Source: Owenia fusiformis
Lineage: Eukaryota; Annelida; Polychaeta; Sabellida; Oweniidae
Assembly: GCA_903813345.2 (NCBI GenBank)
Contig: CAIIXF020000003.1
Span: 18,302,931 to 18,366,930, forward strand
Reading direction: 5' to 3'
DNA length: 64,000 bases
The notes beneath the pieces were generated by a model. That model was not told the DNA's origin. It saw only the letters and a program-made list of their open reading frames with translations, and did not search any database. How positions within the stretch are numbered: position 1 is the first letter of the stretch; every line of letters begins with the position of its first letter. Both the position numbers and the translations under genes were made by a program. Below are positions 37,882-50,000 of the stretch, one piece after another.

Positions 37882-39628
37882 TTATTATTATTCTTTCTTC
37901 CTCTTCCTCCTTCCCAGATTTCTCACCAACTAGAAGAACTTACTTTAAGCTACTTACATGATCAACTAGGGAATGTATCTGGGATGATGGGAAATTAGGT
38001 CAAATTTTTATCTAGGTCAAAGGTCAAGAACTAGGTCAAATCCAGTACCTTGTCACTTTTTTCAATTTTCTCGGTCGTCCTTCGATATTTTCAATCCGGG
38101 TTTTTTTCATTGTGTTCCTCATAAAAAAGTAGGGGAAAATAGGTCGATTTAGTTTTTTGATATCTCAAACCGATTTCGAGATATCAGTGTCCGAAAACGA
38201 GGTCCAAAAAAAAGTTCTCCCAATTCAATGTCCACGCTACTGGTCTTGTAGGAAATTTTCTCAGGATTCCGAATCTGAAAACCAAATTTCGATCCGACTT
38301 CCGGTTCGGAAGTTATATCGTTTTGAAAGCTCAAAAATCGCTAAATTTGGTGCCCATGTTAAGTCAATGGGAAAAAAGATTTTTTTGAAGTGAAAAATAC
38401 GAAATATAGACTGAGTTCAGCTAAATATAATGGAAGCTTTTAAAAGAAGGGGACCTCAAAAGCCATCTAGCTTAAAAATTTGGACACAAAAATGCCTAGG
38501 TCAAAATCTAGGTCAAATTCAAAGTTTTTCCTTATTTTTGCGATTCTGACACTACACTTTAATTATATTCTTCGAAATTGTGTATACATGTAGCCAAGAG
38601 TGTGCTAATAGTATTAGCCTTTTGCCGTCAGGAAGTATTTTGACCCACTTTTGAGATATGGTGTCCCAAAAGTAGGTCAAAATAAAAAATTCTTCAAATT
38701 TAACGTATGAGTTATGAATTAGAGGTAGAATTTTATCAGGAATCCGAATCTGCAAACCAAATTTCGATCCGACTTCCGGTTCCAAAGTTATGGCGTGTCC
38801 AAAAAGTAGGTCAAAATAAAAATTCGCCAAATTTAACGTATGAGTTATGCATAAGGGGTAGAATTTTGTCAGGAATCCGAATCTTTAAATCAAATTTCGA
38901 TCCGACTTCCGGTTTGAAAGTTATGGCGTTTTGAAATTTCGAGAAAAATCGATCTGATGTTATCCTGATAGAAAGTCAAGGAAAACGATTTTTTTGAAGT
39001 GTAAAATAGATTGAGTACAGCTTAAGATAATGAATTCCTATAAAAGAAGGGGACCTCAAAAGCTACCTAGTTTCAATATTTGGACACCAAAATGCCTAGG
39101 TCAAAATCTAGGTCAAATTCATAGTTTTTCCTTATTTTTGCGATTCTGGCACTACACTTTTAGGATTTGCTTCAAAATTTTGTATACAGGTAGCAAAGAG
39201 TGTGCTAATAGTGTTAGCCTTTTGCCGTCAGAGAGTATTTTGACCCACTTTTGAGATATGGTGTCTGTAAAGTAGGTCAAAATAAAATGAGTTATGAATT
39301 AAGGGTAGAATTTTCTCAGGAATCCAAATCTGCAAACCAAATTTCAATCCGACTTCCGGTCAAAAATTCCTACTTACCTACCTACTTACCTACTCGGCTA
39401 CCTACTTAGCTACCTACTCAGCTACCTACTCAGCTACTTACTCAGCTACCTACTCAGCTACTTACTCAGCTACCTGCTCAGCTGCTTACTCAGCTACCTA
39501 CTCAGCTACTTACTCAATTACTTAATCATCTACTTACTCAGCTTCCTACTCAGTTACTTACTCAGCTCTTTACTCAAGTAAATCAATCTGGAGTCTTAAA
39601 TTGAACTTTGTTCAATTTACAAATCTAG
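37882..39628 (+). mobile_element. Second head-to-tail element body ending at array 3
   Basis: This copy starts with TTATTATTATTCTTTC directly after the preceding CTAG and has no 5' hairpin. Its head is very similar to that at 36154. It has DR1 at 38014-38026, modules anchored at 38496 and 39096 (600-bp period), a minisatellite at 39370-39577, and a 3' tail at 39585-39628 with a 23-nt hairpin region (39597-39619) and CTAG (39625-39628). Two bodies in tandem behind one hairpin could reflect nesting, tandem duplication, or rolling-circle read-through past the first 3' end. Confidence 0.7.
39370..39577 (+). repeat. 12-bp minisatellite, consensus CTACYTACTCAG, longer allele
   Basis: Same unit and position as the array at 37647, with two extra 12-bp units (208 versus 184 bp). 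The flanks on both sides match, so the difference is a simple copy-number change. Confidence 0.9.
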
Positions 39629-39629
39629 T

Positions 39630-41771
39630 AATTTTTGCTTTTGTATGTGCAAAAGCAAAAATTTTTCTGTACACACGTTCTCATCAACGAGAGAAATCTG
39701 GATAAATCTACTCATACACGTTGTTAGGGGGCTAGGCGTAGTTGGTGGGAAATTAGGTCAAATCCCGATCTGGGTCAAAGGTCGAAATCTAGGTCGAAAT
39801 CTGCATTTCCGCTATTTTGGCCTCTCGAGCCTCCTTAAGAAGTCAAAATCGGAGGAAAACTAGCTGGTCGGAAAGACAGTTTTCCGAGCATTAAAAAAAC
39901 AGTGAACCAAATTGAAATCCGACCATTAGTTATCGAGATATACGCGTTTGAAGTTCGCGTACGGGCCACCGTTGCCGTATATCTAGACGGCACGAATACA
40001 CTTGGTATACGTATCTCTGCGAACAACAGACATTTGAAAGAAAATAGGCCCGAACGATGACTAGAGCATTTCTAAAACAACGATTCCCTTCGTCAAACTA
40101 ACGATTGCGGAATGTAGAACGACGCGTACGCTGCTCGAATCTACGTCGAAAGCTCTATATAGACGTCTGGAAGGCCTATTTTTTGAAGGACTATTTTTTG
40201 ACCTCGACGGATCCGCGAAGCACGAGCCAGGCATTCTCCCCAACTACCTCCCTAGATTCCCCGTCCTTTAATCGACCATTATAGGCCCTCAGAGCGTCCG
40301 TAGAGCCATTTCCCTCTATACGCGTATGGCCGAATCCTATTATAATTTTTGCTTTTGTATGTGCAAAAGCAAAAATTTTTCTGTACACACGTTCTCATCA
40401 ACGAGAGAAATCTGGATAAATCTACTCATACACGTTGTTAGGGGGCTAGGCGTAGTTGGTGGGAAATTAGGTCAAATCCCGATCTGGGTCAAAGGTCGAA
40501 ATCTAGGTCGAAATCTGCATTTCCGCTATTTTGGCCTCTCGAGCCTCCTTAAGAAGTCAAAATCGGAGGAAAACTAGCTGGTCGGAAAGACAGTTTTCCG
40601 AGCATTAAAAAAACAGTGAACCAAATTGAAATCCGACCATTAGTTATCGAGATATACGCGTTTGAAGTTCGCGTACGGGCCACCGTTGCCGTATATCTAG
40701 ACGGCACGAATACACTTGGTATACGTATCTCTGCGAACAACAGACATTTGAAAGAAAATAGGCCCGAACGATGACTAGAGCATTTCTAAAACAACGATTC
40801 CCTTCGTCAAACTAACGATTGCGGAATGTAGAACGACGCGTACGCTGCTCGAATCTACGTCGAAAGCTCTATATAGACGTCTGGAAGGCCTATTTTTTGA
40901 AGGACTATTTTTTGACCTCGACGGATCCGCGAAGCACGAGCCAGGCATTCTCCCCAACTACCTCCCTAGATTCCCCGTCCTTTAATCGACCATTATAGGC
41001 CCTCAGAGCGTCCGTAGAGCCATTTCCCTCTATACGCGTATGGCCGAATCCTATTATAATTTTTGCTTTTGTATGTGCAAAAGCAAAAATTTTTCTGTAC
41101 ACACGTTCTCATCAACGAGAGAAATCTGGATAAATCTACTCATACACGTTGTTAGGGGGCTAGGCGTAGTTGGTGGGAAATTAGGTCAAATCCCGATCTG
41201 GGTCAAAGGTCGAAATCTAGGTCGAAATCTGCATTTCCGCTATTTTGGCCTCTCGAGCCTCCTTAAGAAGTCAAAATCGGAGGAAAACTAGCTGGTCGGA
41301 AAGACAGTTTTCCGAGCATTAAAAAAACAGTGAACCAAATTGAAATCCGACCATTAGTTATCGAGATATACGCGTTTGAAGTTCGCGTACGGGCCACCGT
41401 TGCCGTATATCTAGACGGCACGAATACACTTGGTATACGTATCTCTGCGAACAACAGACATTTGAAAGAAAATAGGCCCGAACGATGACTAGAGCATTTC
41501 TAAAACAACGATTCCCTTCGTCAAACTAACGATTGCGGAATGTAGAACGACGCGTACGCTGCTCGAATCTACGTCGAAAGCTCTATATAGACGTCTGGAA
41601 GGCCTATTTTTTGAAGGACTATTTTTTGACCTCGACGGATCCGCGAAGCACGAGCCAGGCATTCTCCCCAACTACCTCCCTAGATTCCCCGTCCTTTAAT
41701 CGACCATTATAGGCCCTCAGAGCGTCCGTAGAGCCATTTCCCTCTATACGCGTATGGCCGAATCCTATTAT
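39630..41771 (+). repeat. Satellite array 3: exactly 3 monomers
   Basis: The length of 2142 bp is 3 x 714, bounded by CTAG plus T on the left and by CCTATTAT then the TAGACTCC hairpin on the right. The monomers match those in the long arrays. The short array lies between two identical spacers and is part of the 7411-bp duplicated segment. Confidence 0.98.
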
Positions 41772-44700
41772 TAGACTCCAGATGAAAATCTGGAGTCTAT
41801 TGCTTTTGCCAGTTTTCTTTTTATTATTAGACTCCAGATTGAAAATCTGGAGTCTATTGTTTTTGCCTGTTTTCTTTATTATTATTATTATTATTCTTCC
41901 TCCTCACCAAATTTCTCGTCAACTATAACAGCTTACTTAATCCAACTAACATGGTTAACTAAGAACTGTATCCGGCTTTCTGGGAAATTAGGTCAAATTT
42001 CTATCTAGGTCATAGGTCAAGAACTAGGTCAAATCTTGGATTTTCACTAATTCACCACTTTTCTCAGTCGTCTTTCAATATTTTTGCTCCGGGTTTTTTT
42101 CATCATGTTCCTTGGAAAAAACGCTAATTCCGAAAGGCAAATCGTTTTTTGATTACTCTTACCGATTTTGAGATATTGCGTCCGAAAAGTAGGTCAGAAC
42201 AAAAAACTCTCCAAATTCAACATGTGAGTTATGAAATAAGTGTAGAATGATCTCAGGAATCCGAATCTGCAAACCAAATTTGAATCAGACTACCGGTTCG
42301 GAAGTTATGGCGTTTTGAAAGCTCAAAAATCGCTAAATTTGGTGCCTATGTTAAGTCAATGGGAAAAAAGACTTTTTCGAACTGTAAAATACAGGATATT
42401 GACTGAGTACAGCTTAACATAATGAATGCTTATAAAAGAAGGGGACCTCAAAAGCTACATATCTTCAAAATTTGGACACCAAAATGCCTAGGTCAAAATC
42501 TAGGTCAAATTCATAGTTTTTCCTTATTTTTACGATTCTGACACTACACTTTAATAATTTACTTCAAAATTTTGTATACAGGTAGCAAAGAGTGTGCTAA
42601 TAGTGTTAGCCTTTTGCCGTCAGAAAGTATTTTGACCCACTTTTGAGATATGGTGTCCGAAAAGTAGGTCAAAATAAAAAGTTCTCCAGATTCAACGTAT
42701 GAGTTATGAATTAAGGGTAGAATTTTCTCAGGAATCTGAATCTGCAAACCAAATTTCAATCCAACTTCCGGTTCGGAAGTAATGGCGTGTCCAAAAAGTA
42801 GGTCAAAATAAAAAAAATCCAAATTTAACGTATGAGTTATGAATAAGGGGTAGAATTTTGTCAGGAATCCGGATCTGCAAACCAAATTTCGATCCGACTT
42901 CCGGTTTGAAAGTTATGGCGTTTTGAAAGCTCAAAAATCGCTAAATTTGGTGCCCCATGTTATGTAAATGAGAAAAAGGATTTTTTGAAGTGTAAAATAC
43001 CAGATATAGACTGAGTACAGCTTAATATTCTGAAAGCCTATAAAAGGAGGGGACCTCGAAGGCTATCTAGCTTTAAAATTTGGACGCAAAAATGCCTTGG
43101 TCAAGATCTAGGTCAAATTCATAGTTTTTCCTTATTTTTGCGATTCTGACATTACACTTTAAGGATTTGGTTCAAAATTTTGTATACAGGTAGCAAAGAG
43201 TGTGCTTATAGTGTTAGCCTTCTGCCGTCAGAAAGTTTTTTGACCCACTTTTGAGATATGGTGTCCGAAATGTAGGTCAAAATAAAAAATTCTCCAAATT
43301 TAACGTATGAGTTATGAATTAAGGGTAGAATTTTCTCAGAAATCAGAATCTTTAAACCAAATTTCAATCTAACTTCTGGTTAGATAGTTATAGCGTTAAG
43401 CCAATAGAGTCGAAGATAGCCTTCTTAAAAGTTGTCTAAATGTCTATATTCTAGCTGACTCAGCTTATTCTGAATGACTCAGCTTACAAGTACTGGATGA
43501 CTCAGCTTAAAAAAAGTTTTAAATCTGGAGTCTTAAATTGAACTTGTTCAATTTACATGTCTAGTTATTCTTTCTTCCTCTTCCTCCTTCCCAGATTTCT
43601 CGCCAACTAGAAGAGCTTACTTTAAGCTGCTTACATGATTAACTAGGGAATGTATCTGGGATGATGGGAAATTAGGTCAAATTTTTATCTAGGTCAAAGG
43701 TCAAGAACTAGGTCAAATCCAGTACTTTGTCACTTTTTCCCATTATCTCGGTCGTCCTTCAATATTTTTGATCCTGGTTTTTTTCATTGTGTTCCTCATA
43801 AAAAAGTAGAAAACCTAGGGTCGATTTAGTTTTTTGGTATCTCAAACCGATTTCGAGATATCAGTGTCCAAAAACGAGGTCCAAAAAGAATTTCACCGAA
43901 TCCAATGTCCAGGATATCAGTCTTATAGGAAATTTTCTCTGGATTTTGAATCTGAAAACCAAATTTCGATCAGACTGCCGGTTCAGAAGTTATGGCGTTT
44001 TGAAAATTCAAAAATCGCTAAATTTGGTGCCCCATGTTAATTCAATGGGAAAAAATATGTTTTTGAAGTGTAAAATACGAGATATAGACTAAGCACAGCT
44101 AAACATAATGGAAGCCCATAAAAGAAAGGGAGCACAAGACCTTCTTTTCATAAAAATTTGGATACCAAAATGCCTAGGTCAAAATCTAGGTCAAATTCAA
44201 AGTTTTTCCTTATTTTTGCGATTCTGACACTACAGATTAATTATATTCTTCGAAAATTTGTATACATGTAGCCAAGAGTGTGCTAATAGCGTAAGCCTTT
44301 TGCCGTCAGAAAGTATTTTGACCCACTTTTGAGATATGGTGTCCGAAAAGTAGGTCAAAATAAAAAATTCTCCAAATTTTACATATGAGTTATGAATTAA
44401 GAGGAGAATTTTCTCAGGAATCCGAATCTGCAAACCAAATTTCGATCCGACTTCCGGTTCCAAAGTTATGGCGTGTCCGAAAAGTAGGTCAAAATAAAAA
44501 TTCGCCAAATTTAACGTATGAGTTATGAATAAGGGGTAGAATTTTGTCAGGAATCCGAATCTTTAAATCAAATTTCGATCTGACTTCCGGTTTGAAAGTT
44601 ATGGCGTTTTGAAATTTCGAGAAAAATCGATCTGATGTTATCCTGATAGAAAGTCAAGGAAAAAAGATTTTTTTGAAGTGTAAAATACGAGATATAGATT

Positions 44701-45057
44701 GAGTACAGCTTAAGATAATGAATTCCTATAAAAGAAGGGGACCTCAAAAGCTACCTAGTTTCAATATTTGGACACCAAAATGCCTAGGTCAAAATCTAGG
44801 TCAAATTCATAGTTTTTCCTTATTTTTGCGATTCTGGCACTACACTTTTAGGATTTGCTTCAAAATTCTGTATACAGGTAGCAAAGAGTGTGCTAATAGT
44901 GTTAGCCTTTTGCCGTCAGAGAGTATTTTGACCCACTTTTGAGATATGGTGTCCGTAAAGTAGGTCAAAATAAAATGAGTTATGAATTAAGGGTAGAATT
45001 TTCTCAGGAATCCAAATCTGCAAACCAAATTTCAATCCGACTTCCGGTCAAAAATTC

Positions 45058-45241
45058 CTACTTACCTACCTACTTACCTACTCGGCTACCTACTTAGCTA
45101 CCTACTCAGCTACCTACTCAGCTACTTACTCAGCTACCTGCTCAGCTGCTTACTCAGCTACCTACTCAGCTACTTACTCAATTACTTAATCATCTACTTA
45201 CTCAGCTTCCTACTCAGTTACTTACTCAGCTCTTTACTCAA
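45058..45241 (+). repeat. 12-bp minisatellite in spacer 3, short allele
   Basis: Copy of the 37647 array, with the same 184-bp length and the same degenerate units. Confidence 0.88.
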
Positions 45242-46780
45242 GTAAATCAATCTGGAGTCTTAAATTGAACTTTGTTCAATTTACAAATCTAGTTATTATT
45301 ATTCTTTCTTCCTCTTCCTCCTTCCCAGATTTCTCACCAACTAGAAGAACTTACTTTAAGCTACTTACATGATCAACTAGGGAATGTATCTGGGATGATG
45401 GGAAATTAGGTCAAATTTTTATCTAGGTCAAAGGTCAAGAACTAGGTCAAATCCAGTACCTTGTCACTTTTTTCAATTTTCTCGGTCGTCCTTCGATATT
45501 TTCAATCCGGGTTTTTTTCATTGTGTTCCTCATAAAAAAGTAGGGGAAAATAGGTCGATTTAGTTTTTTGATATCTCAAACCGATTTCGAGATATCAGTG
45601 TCCGAAAACGAGGTCCAAAAAAAAGTTCTCCCAATTCAATGTCCACGCTACTGGTCTTGTAGGAAATTTTCTCAGGATTCCGAATCTGAAAACCAAATTT
45701 CGATCCGACTTCCGGTTCGGAAGTTATATCGTTTTGAAAGCTCAAAAATCGCTAAATTTGGTGCCCATGTTAAGTCAATGGGAAAAAAGATTTTTTTGAA
45801 GTGAAAAATACGAAATATAGACTGAGTTCAGCTAAATATAATGGAAGCTTTTAAAAGAAGGGGACCTCAAAAGCCATCTAGCTTAAAAATTTGGACACAA
45901 AAATGCCTAGGTCAAAATCTAGGTCAAATTCAAAGTTTTTCCTTATTTTTGCGATTCTGACACTACACTTTAATTATATTCTTCGAAATTGTGTATACAT
46001 GTAGCCAAGAGTGTGCTAATAGTATTAGCCTTTTGCCGTCAGGAAGTATTTTGACCCACTTTTGAGATATGGTGTCCCAAAAGTAGGTCAAAATAAAAAA
46101 TTCTTCAAATTTAACGTATGAGTTATGAATTAGAGGTAGAATTTTATCAGGAATCCGAATCTGCAAACCAAATTTCGATCCGACTTCCGGTTCCAAAGTT
46201 ATGGCGTGTCCAAAAAGTAGGTCAAAATAAAAATTCGCCAAATTTAACGTATGAGTTATGCATAAGGGGTAGAATTTTGTCAGGAATCCGAATCTTTAAA
46301 TCAAATTTCGATCCGACTTCCGGTTTGAAAGTTATGGCGTTTTGAAATTTCGAGAAAAATCGATCTGATGTTATCCTGATAGAAAGTCAAGGAAAACGAT
46401 TTTTTTGAAGTGTAAAATAGATTGAGTACAGCTTAAGATAATGAATTCCTATAAAAGAAGGGGACCTCAAAAGCTACCTAGTTTCAATATTTGGACACCA
46501 AAATGCCTAGGTCAAAATCTAGGTCAAATTCATAGTTTTTCCTTATTTTTGCGATTCTGGCACTACACTTTTAGGATTTGCTTCAAAATTTTGTATACAG
46601 GTAGCAAAGAGTGTGCTAATAGTGTTAGCCTTTTGCCGTCAGAGAGTATTTTGACCCACTTTTGAGATATGGTGTCTGTAAAGTAGGTCAAAATAAAATG
46701 AGTTATGAATTAAGGGTAGAATTTTCTCAGGAATCCAAATCTGCAAACCAAATTTCAATCCGACTTCCGGTCAAAAATTC

Positions 46781-46988
46781 CTACTTACCTACCTACTTAC
46801 CTACTCGGCTACCTACTTAGCTACCTACTCAGCTACCTACTCAGCTACTTACTCAGCTACCTACTCAGCTACTTACTCAGCTACCTGCTCAGCTGCTTAC
46901 TCAGCTACCTACTCAGCTACTTACTCAATTACTTAATCATCTACTTACTCAGCTTCCTACTCAGTTACTTACTCAGCTCTTTACTCAA
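46781..46988 (+). repeat. 12-bp minisatellite in spacer 3, long allele
   Basis: Copy of the 39370 array, with the same 208-bp length. Both minisatellites kept their copy number after the 7411-bp duplication, although such repeats usually change length quickly. This supports a very recent duplication. Confidence 0.88.
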
Positions 46989-47040
46989 GTAAATCAATCT
47001 GGAGTCTTAAATTGAACTTTGTTCAATTTACAAATCTAGT

Positions 47041-50000
47041 AATTTTTGCTTTTGTATGTGCAAAAGCAAAAATTTTTCTGTACACACGTTCTCATCAACG
47101 AGAGAAATCTGGATAAATCTACTCATACACGTTGTTAGGGGGCTAGGCGTAGTTGGTGGGAAATTAGGTCAAATCCCGATCTGGGTCAAAGGTCGAAATC
47201 TAGGTCGAAATCTGCATTTCCGCTATTTTGGCCTCTCGAGCCTCCTTAAGAAGTCAAAATCGGAGGAAAACTAGCTGGTCGGAAAGACAGTTTTCCGAGC
47301 ATTAAAAAAACAGTGAACCAAATTGAAATCCGACCATTAGTTATCGAGATATACGCGTTTGAAGTTCGCGTACGGGCCACCGTTGCCGTATATCTAGACG
47401 GCACGAATACACTTGGTATACGTATCTCTGCGAACAACAGACATTTGAAAGAAAATAGGCCCGAACGATGACTAGAGCATTTCTAAAACAACGATTCCCT
47501 TCGTCAAACTAACGATTGCGGAATGTAGAACGACGCGTACGCTGCTCGAATCTACGTCGAAAGCTCTATATAGACGTCTGGAAGGCCTATTTTTTGAAGG
47601 ACTATTTTTTGACCTCGACGGATCCGCGAAGCACGAGCCAGGCATTCTCCCCAACTACCTCCCTAGATTCCCCGTCCTTTAATCGACCATTATAGGCCCT
47701 CAGAGCGTCCGTAGAGCCATTTCCCTCTATACGCGTATGGCCGAATCCTATTATAATTTTTGCTTTTGTATGTGCAAAAGCAAAAATTTTTCTGTACACA
47801 CGTTCTCATCAACGAGAGAAATCTGGATAAATCTACTCATACACGTTGTTAGGGGGCTAGGCGTAGTTGGTGGGAAATTAGGTCAAATCCCGATCTGGGT
47901 CAAAGGTCGAAATCTAGGTCGAAATCTGCATTTCCGCTATTTTGGCCTCTCGAGCCTCCTTAAGAAGTCAAAATCGGAGGAAAACTAGCTGGTCGGAAAG
48001 ACAGTTTTCCGAGCATTAAAAAAACAGTGAACCAAATTGAAATCCGACCATTAGTTATCGAGATATACGCGTTTGAAGTTCGCGTACGGGCCACCGTTGC
48101 CGTATATCTAGACGGCACGAATACACTTGGTATACGTATCTCTGCGAACAACAGACATTTGAAAGAAAATAGGCCCGAACGATGACTAGAGCATTTCTAA
48201 AACAACGATTCCCTTCGTCAAACTAACGATTGCGGAATGTAGAACGACGCGTACGCTGCTCGAATCTACGTCGAAAGCTCTATATAGACGTCTGGAAGGC
48301 CTATTTTTTGAAGGACTATTTTTTGACCTCGACGGATCCGCGAAGCACGAGCCAGGCATTCTCCCCAACTACCTCCCTAGATTCCCCGTCCTTTAATCGA
48401 CCATTATAGGCCCTCAGAGCGTCCGTAGAGCCATTTCCCTCTATACGCGTATGGCCGAATCCTATTATAATTTTTGCTTTTGTATGTGCAAAAGCAAAAA
48501 TTTTTCTGTACACACGTTCTCATCAACGAGAGAAATCTGGATAAATCTACTCATACACGTTGTTAGGGGGCTAGGCGTAGTTGGTGGGAAATTAGGTCAA
48601 ATCCCGATCTGGGTCAAAGGTCGAAATCTAGGTCGAAATCTGCATTTCCGCTATTTTGGCCTCTCGAGCCTCCTTAAGAAGTCAAAATCGGAGGAAAACT
48701 AGCTGGTCGGAAAGACAGTTTTCCGAGCATTAAAAAAACAGTGAACCAAATTGAAATCCGACCATTAGTTATCGAGATATACGCGTTTGAAGTTCGCGTA
48801 CGGGCCACCGTTGCCGTATATCTAGACGGCACGAATACACTTGGTATACGTATCTCTGCGAACAACAGACATTTGAAAGAAAATAGGCCCGAACGATGAC
48901 TAGAGCATTTCTAAAACAACGATTCCCTTCGTCAAACTAACGATTGCGGAATGTAGAACGACGCGTACGCTGCTCGAATCTACGTCGAAAGCTCTATATA
49001 GACGTCTGGAAGGCCTATTTTTTGAAGGACTATTTTTTGACCTCGACGGATCCGCGAAGCACGAGCCAGGCATTCTCCCCAACTACCTCCCTAGATTCCC
49101 CGTCCTTTAATCGACCATTATAGGCCCTCAGAGCGTCCGTAGAGCCATTTCCCTCTATACGCGTATGGCCGAATCCTATTATAATTTTTGCTTTTGTATG
49201 TGCAAAAGCAAAAATTTTTCTGTACACACGTTCTCATCAACGAGAGAAATCTGGATAAATCTACTCATACACGTTGTTAGGGGGCTAGGCGTAGTTGGTG
49301 GGAAATTAGGTCAAATCCCGATCTGGGTCAAAGGTCGAAATCTAGGTCGAAATCTGCATTTCCGCTATTTTGGCCTCTCGAGCCTCCTTAAGAAGTCAAA
49401 ATCGGAGGAAAACTAGCTGGTCGGAAAGACAGTTTTCCGAGCATTAAAAAAACAGTGAACCAAATTGAAATCCGACCATTAGTTATCGAGATATACGCGT
49501 TTGAAGTTCGCGTACGGGCCACCGTTGCCGTATATCTAGACGGCACGAATACACTTGGTATACGTATCTCTGCGAACAACAGACATTTGAAAGAAAATAG
49601 GCCCGAACGATGACTAGAGCATTTCTAAAACAACGATTCCCTTCGTCAAACTAACGATTGCGGAATGTAGAACGACGCGTACGCTGCTCGAATCTACGTC
49701 GAAAGCTCTATATAGACGTCTGGAAGGCCTATTTTTTGAAGGACTATTTTTTGACCTCGACGGATCCGCGAAGCACGAGCCAGGCATTCTCCCCAACTAC
49801 CTCCCTAGATTCCCCGTCCTTTAATCGACCATTATAGGCCCTCAGAGCGTCCGTAGAGCCATTTCCCTCTATACGCGTATGGCCGAATCCTATTATAATT
49901 TTTGCTTTTGTATGTGCAAAAGCAAAAATTTTTCTGTACACACGTTCTCATCAACGAGAGAAATCTGGATAAATCTACTCATACACGTTGTTAGGGGGCT

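Larger units (their letters stand above)
34361..39628 (+). mobile_element. Spacer 2: composite of nested and tandem Helitron-like elements
   Basis: This 5.27-kb block contains two 5' hairpins (34361 and 34417) and three 3' tails ending in CTAG (36153, 37881, 39628). I read it as an outer 5' end interrupted by a complete inner element, followed by two element bodies joined head to tail without their own 5' hairpins. It is bounded by whole monomers on both sides and its removal restores the monomer junction. No gene is visible. Confidence 0.75.
41772..47039 (+). mobile_element. Spacer 3: duplicate of spacer 2
   Basis: It holds the same composite: outer 5' end 41772-41827 (hairpin 41772-41799), inner element 41828-43564 (hairpin 41828-41856, 3' hairpin 43534-43555), body 43565-45292 (3' hairpin 45261-45283), and body 45293-47039 (3' hairpin 47008-47030, CTAG 47036-47039). 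Because the nested organisation is shared, it was assembled before the duplication; two independent insertions with the same nesting would be very unlikely. Confidence 0.85.
34361..49182 (+). repeat. Tandem duplication of a 7411-bp higher-order unit
   Basis: Spacer 2 plus three monomers (34361-41771) is followed by spacer 3 plus the first three monomers of array 4 (41772-49182). All landmarks in spacer 3 lie exactly 7411 bp after those in spacer 2: both 5' hairpins, all three CTAG ends, both minisatellites including their copy numbers, and the internal open frames. I saw no base difference in the stretches I compared. Because monomers are identical, the exact breakpoints cannot be placed within the arrays. 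Unequal exchange between misaligned arrays is the simplest cause. Confidence 0.9.

Noticed and set aside
39630-41771. Array as the inserted unit, with spacers as the original DNA
   Set aside because: Possible, but less simple: removing spacers restores a perfect monomer junction each time, whereas removing arrays leaves different spacer elements abutting at CTAG-T and TAGACTCC.
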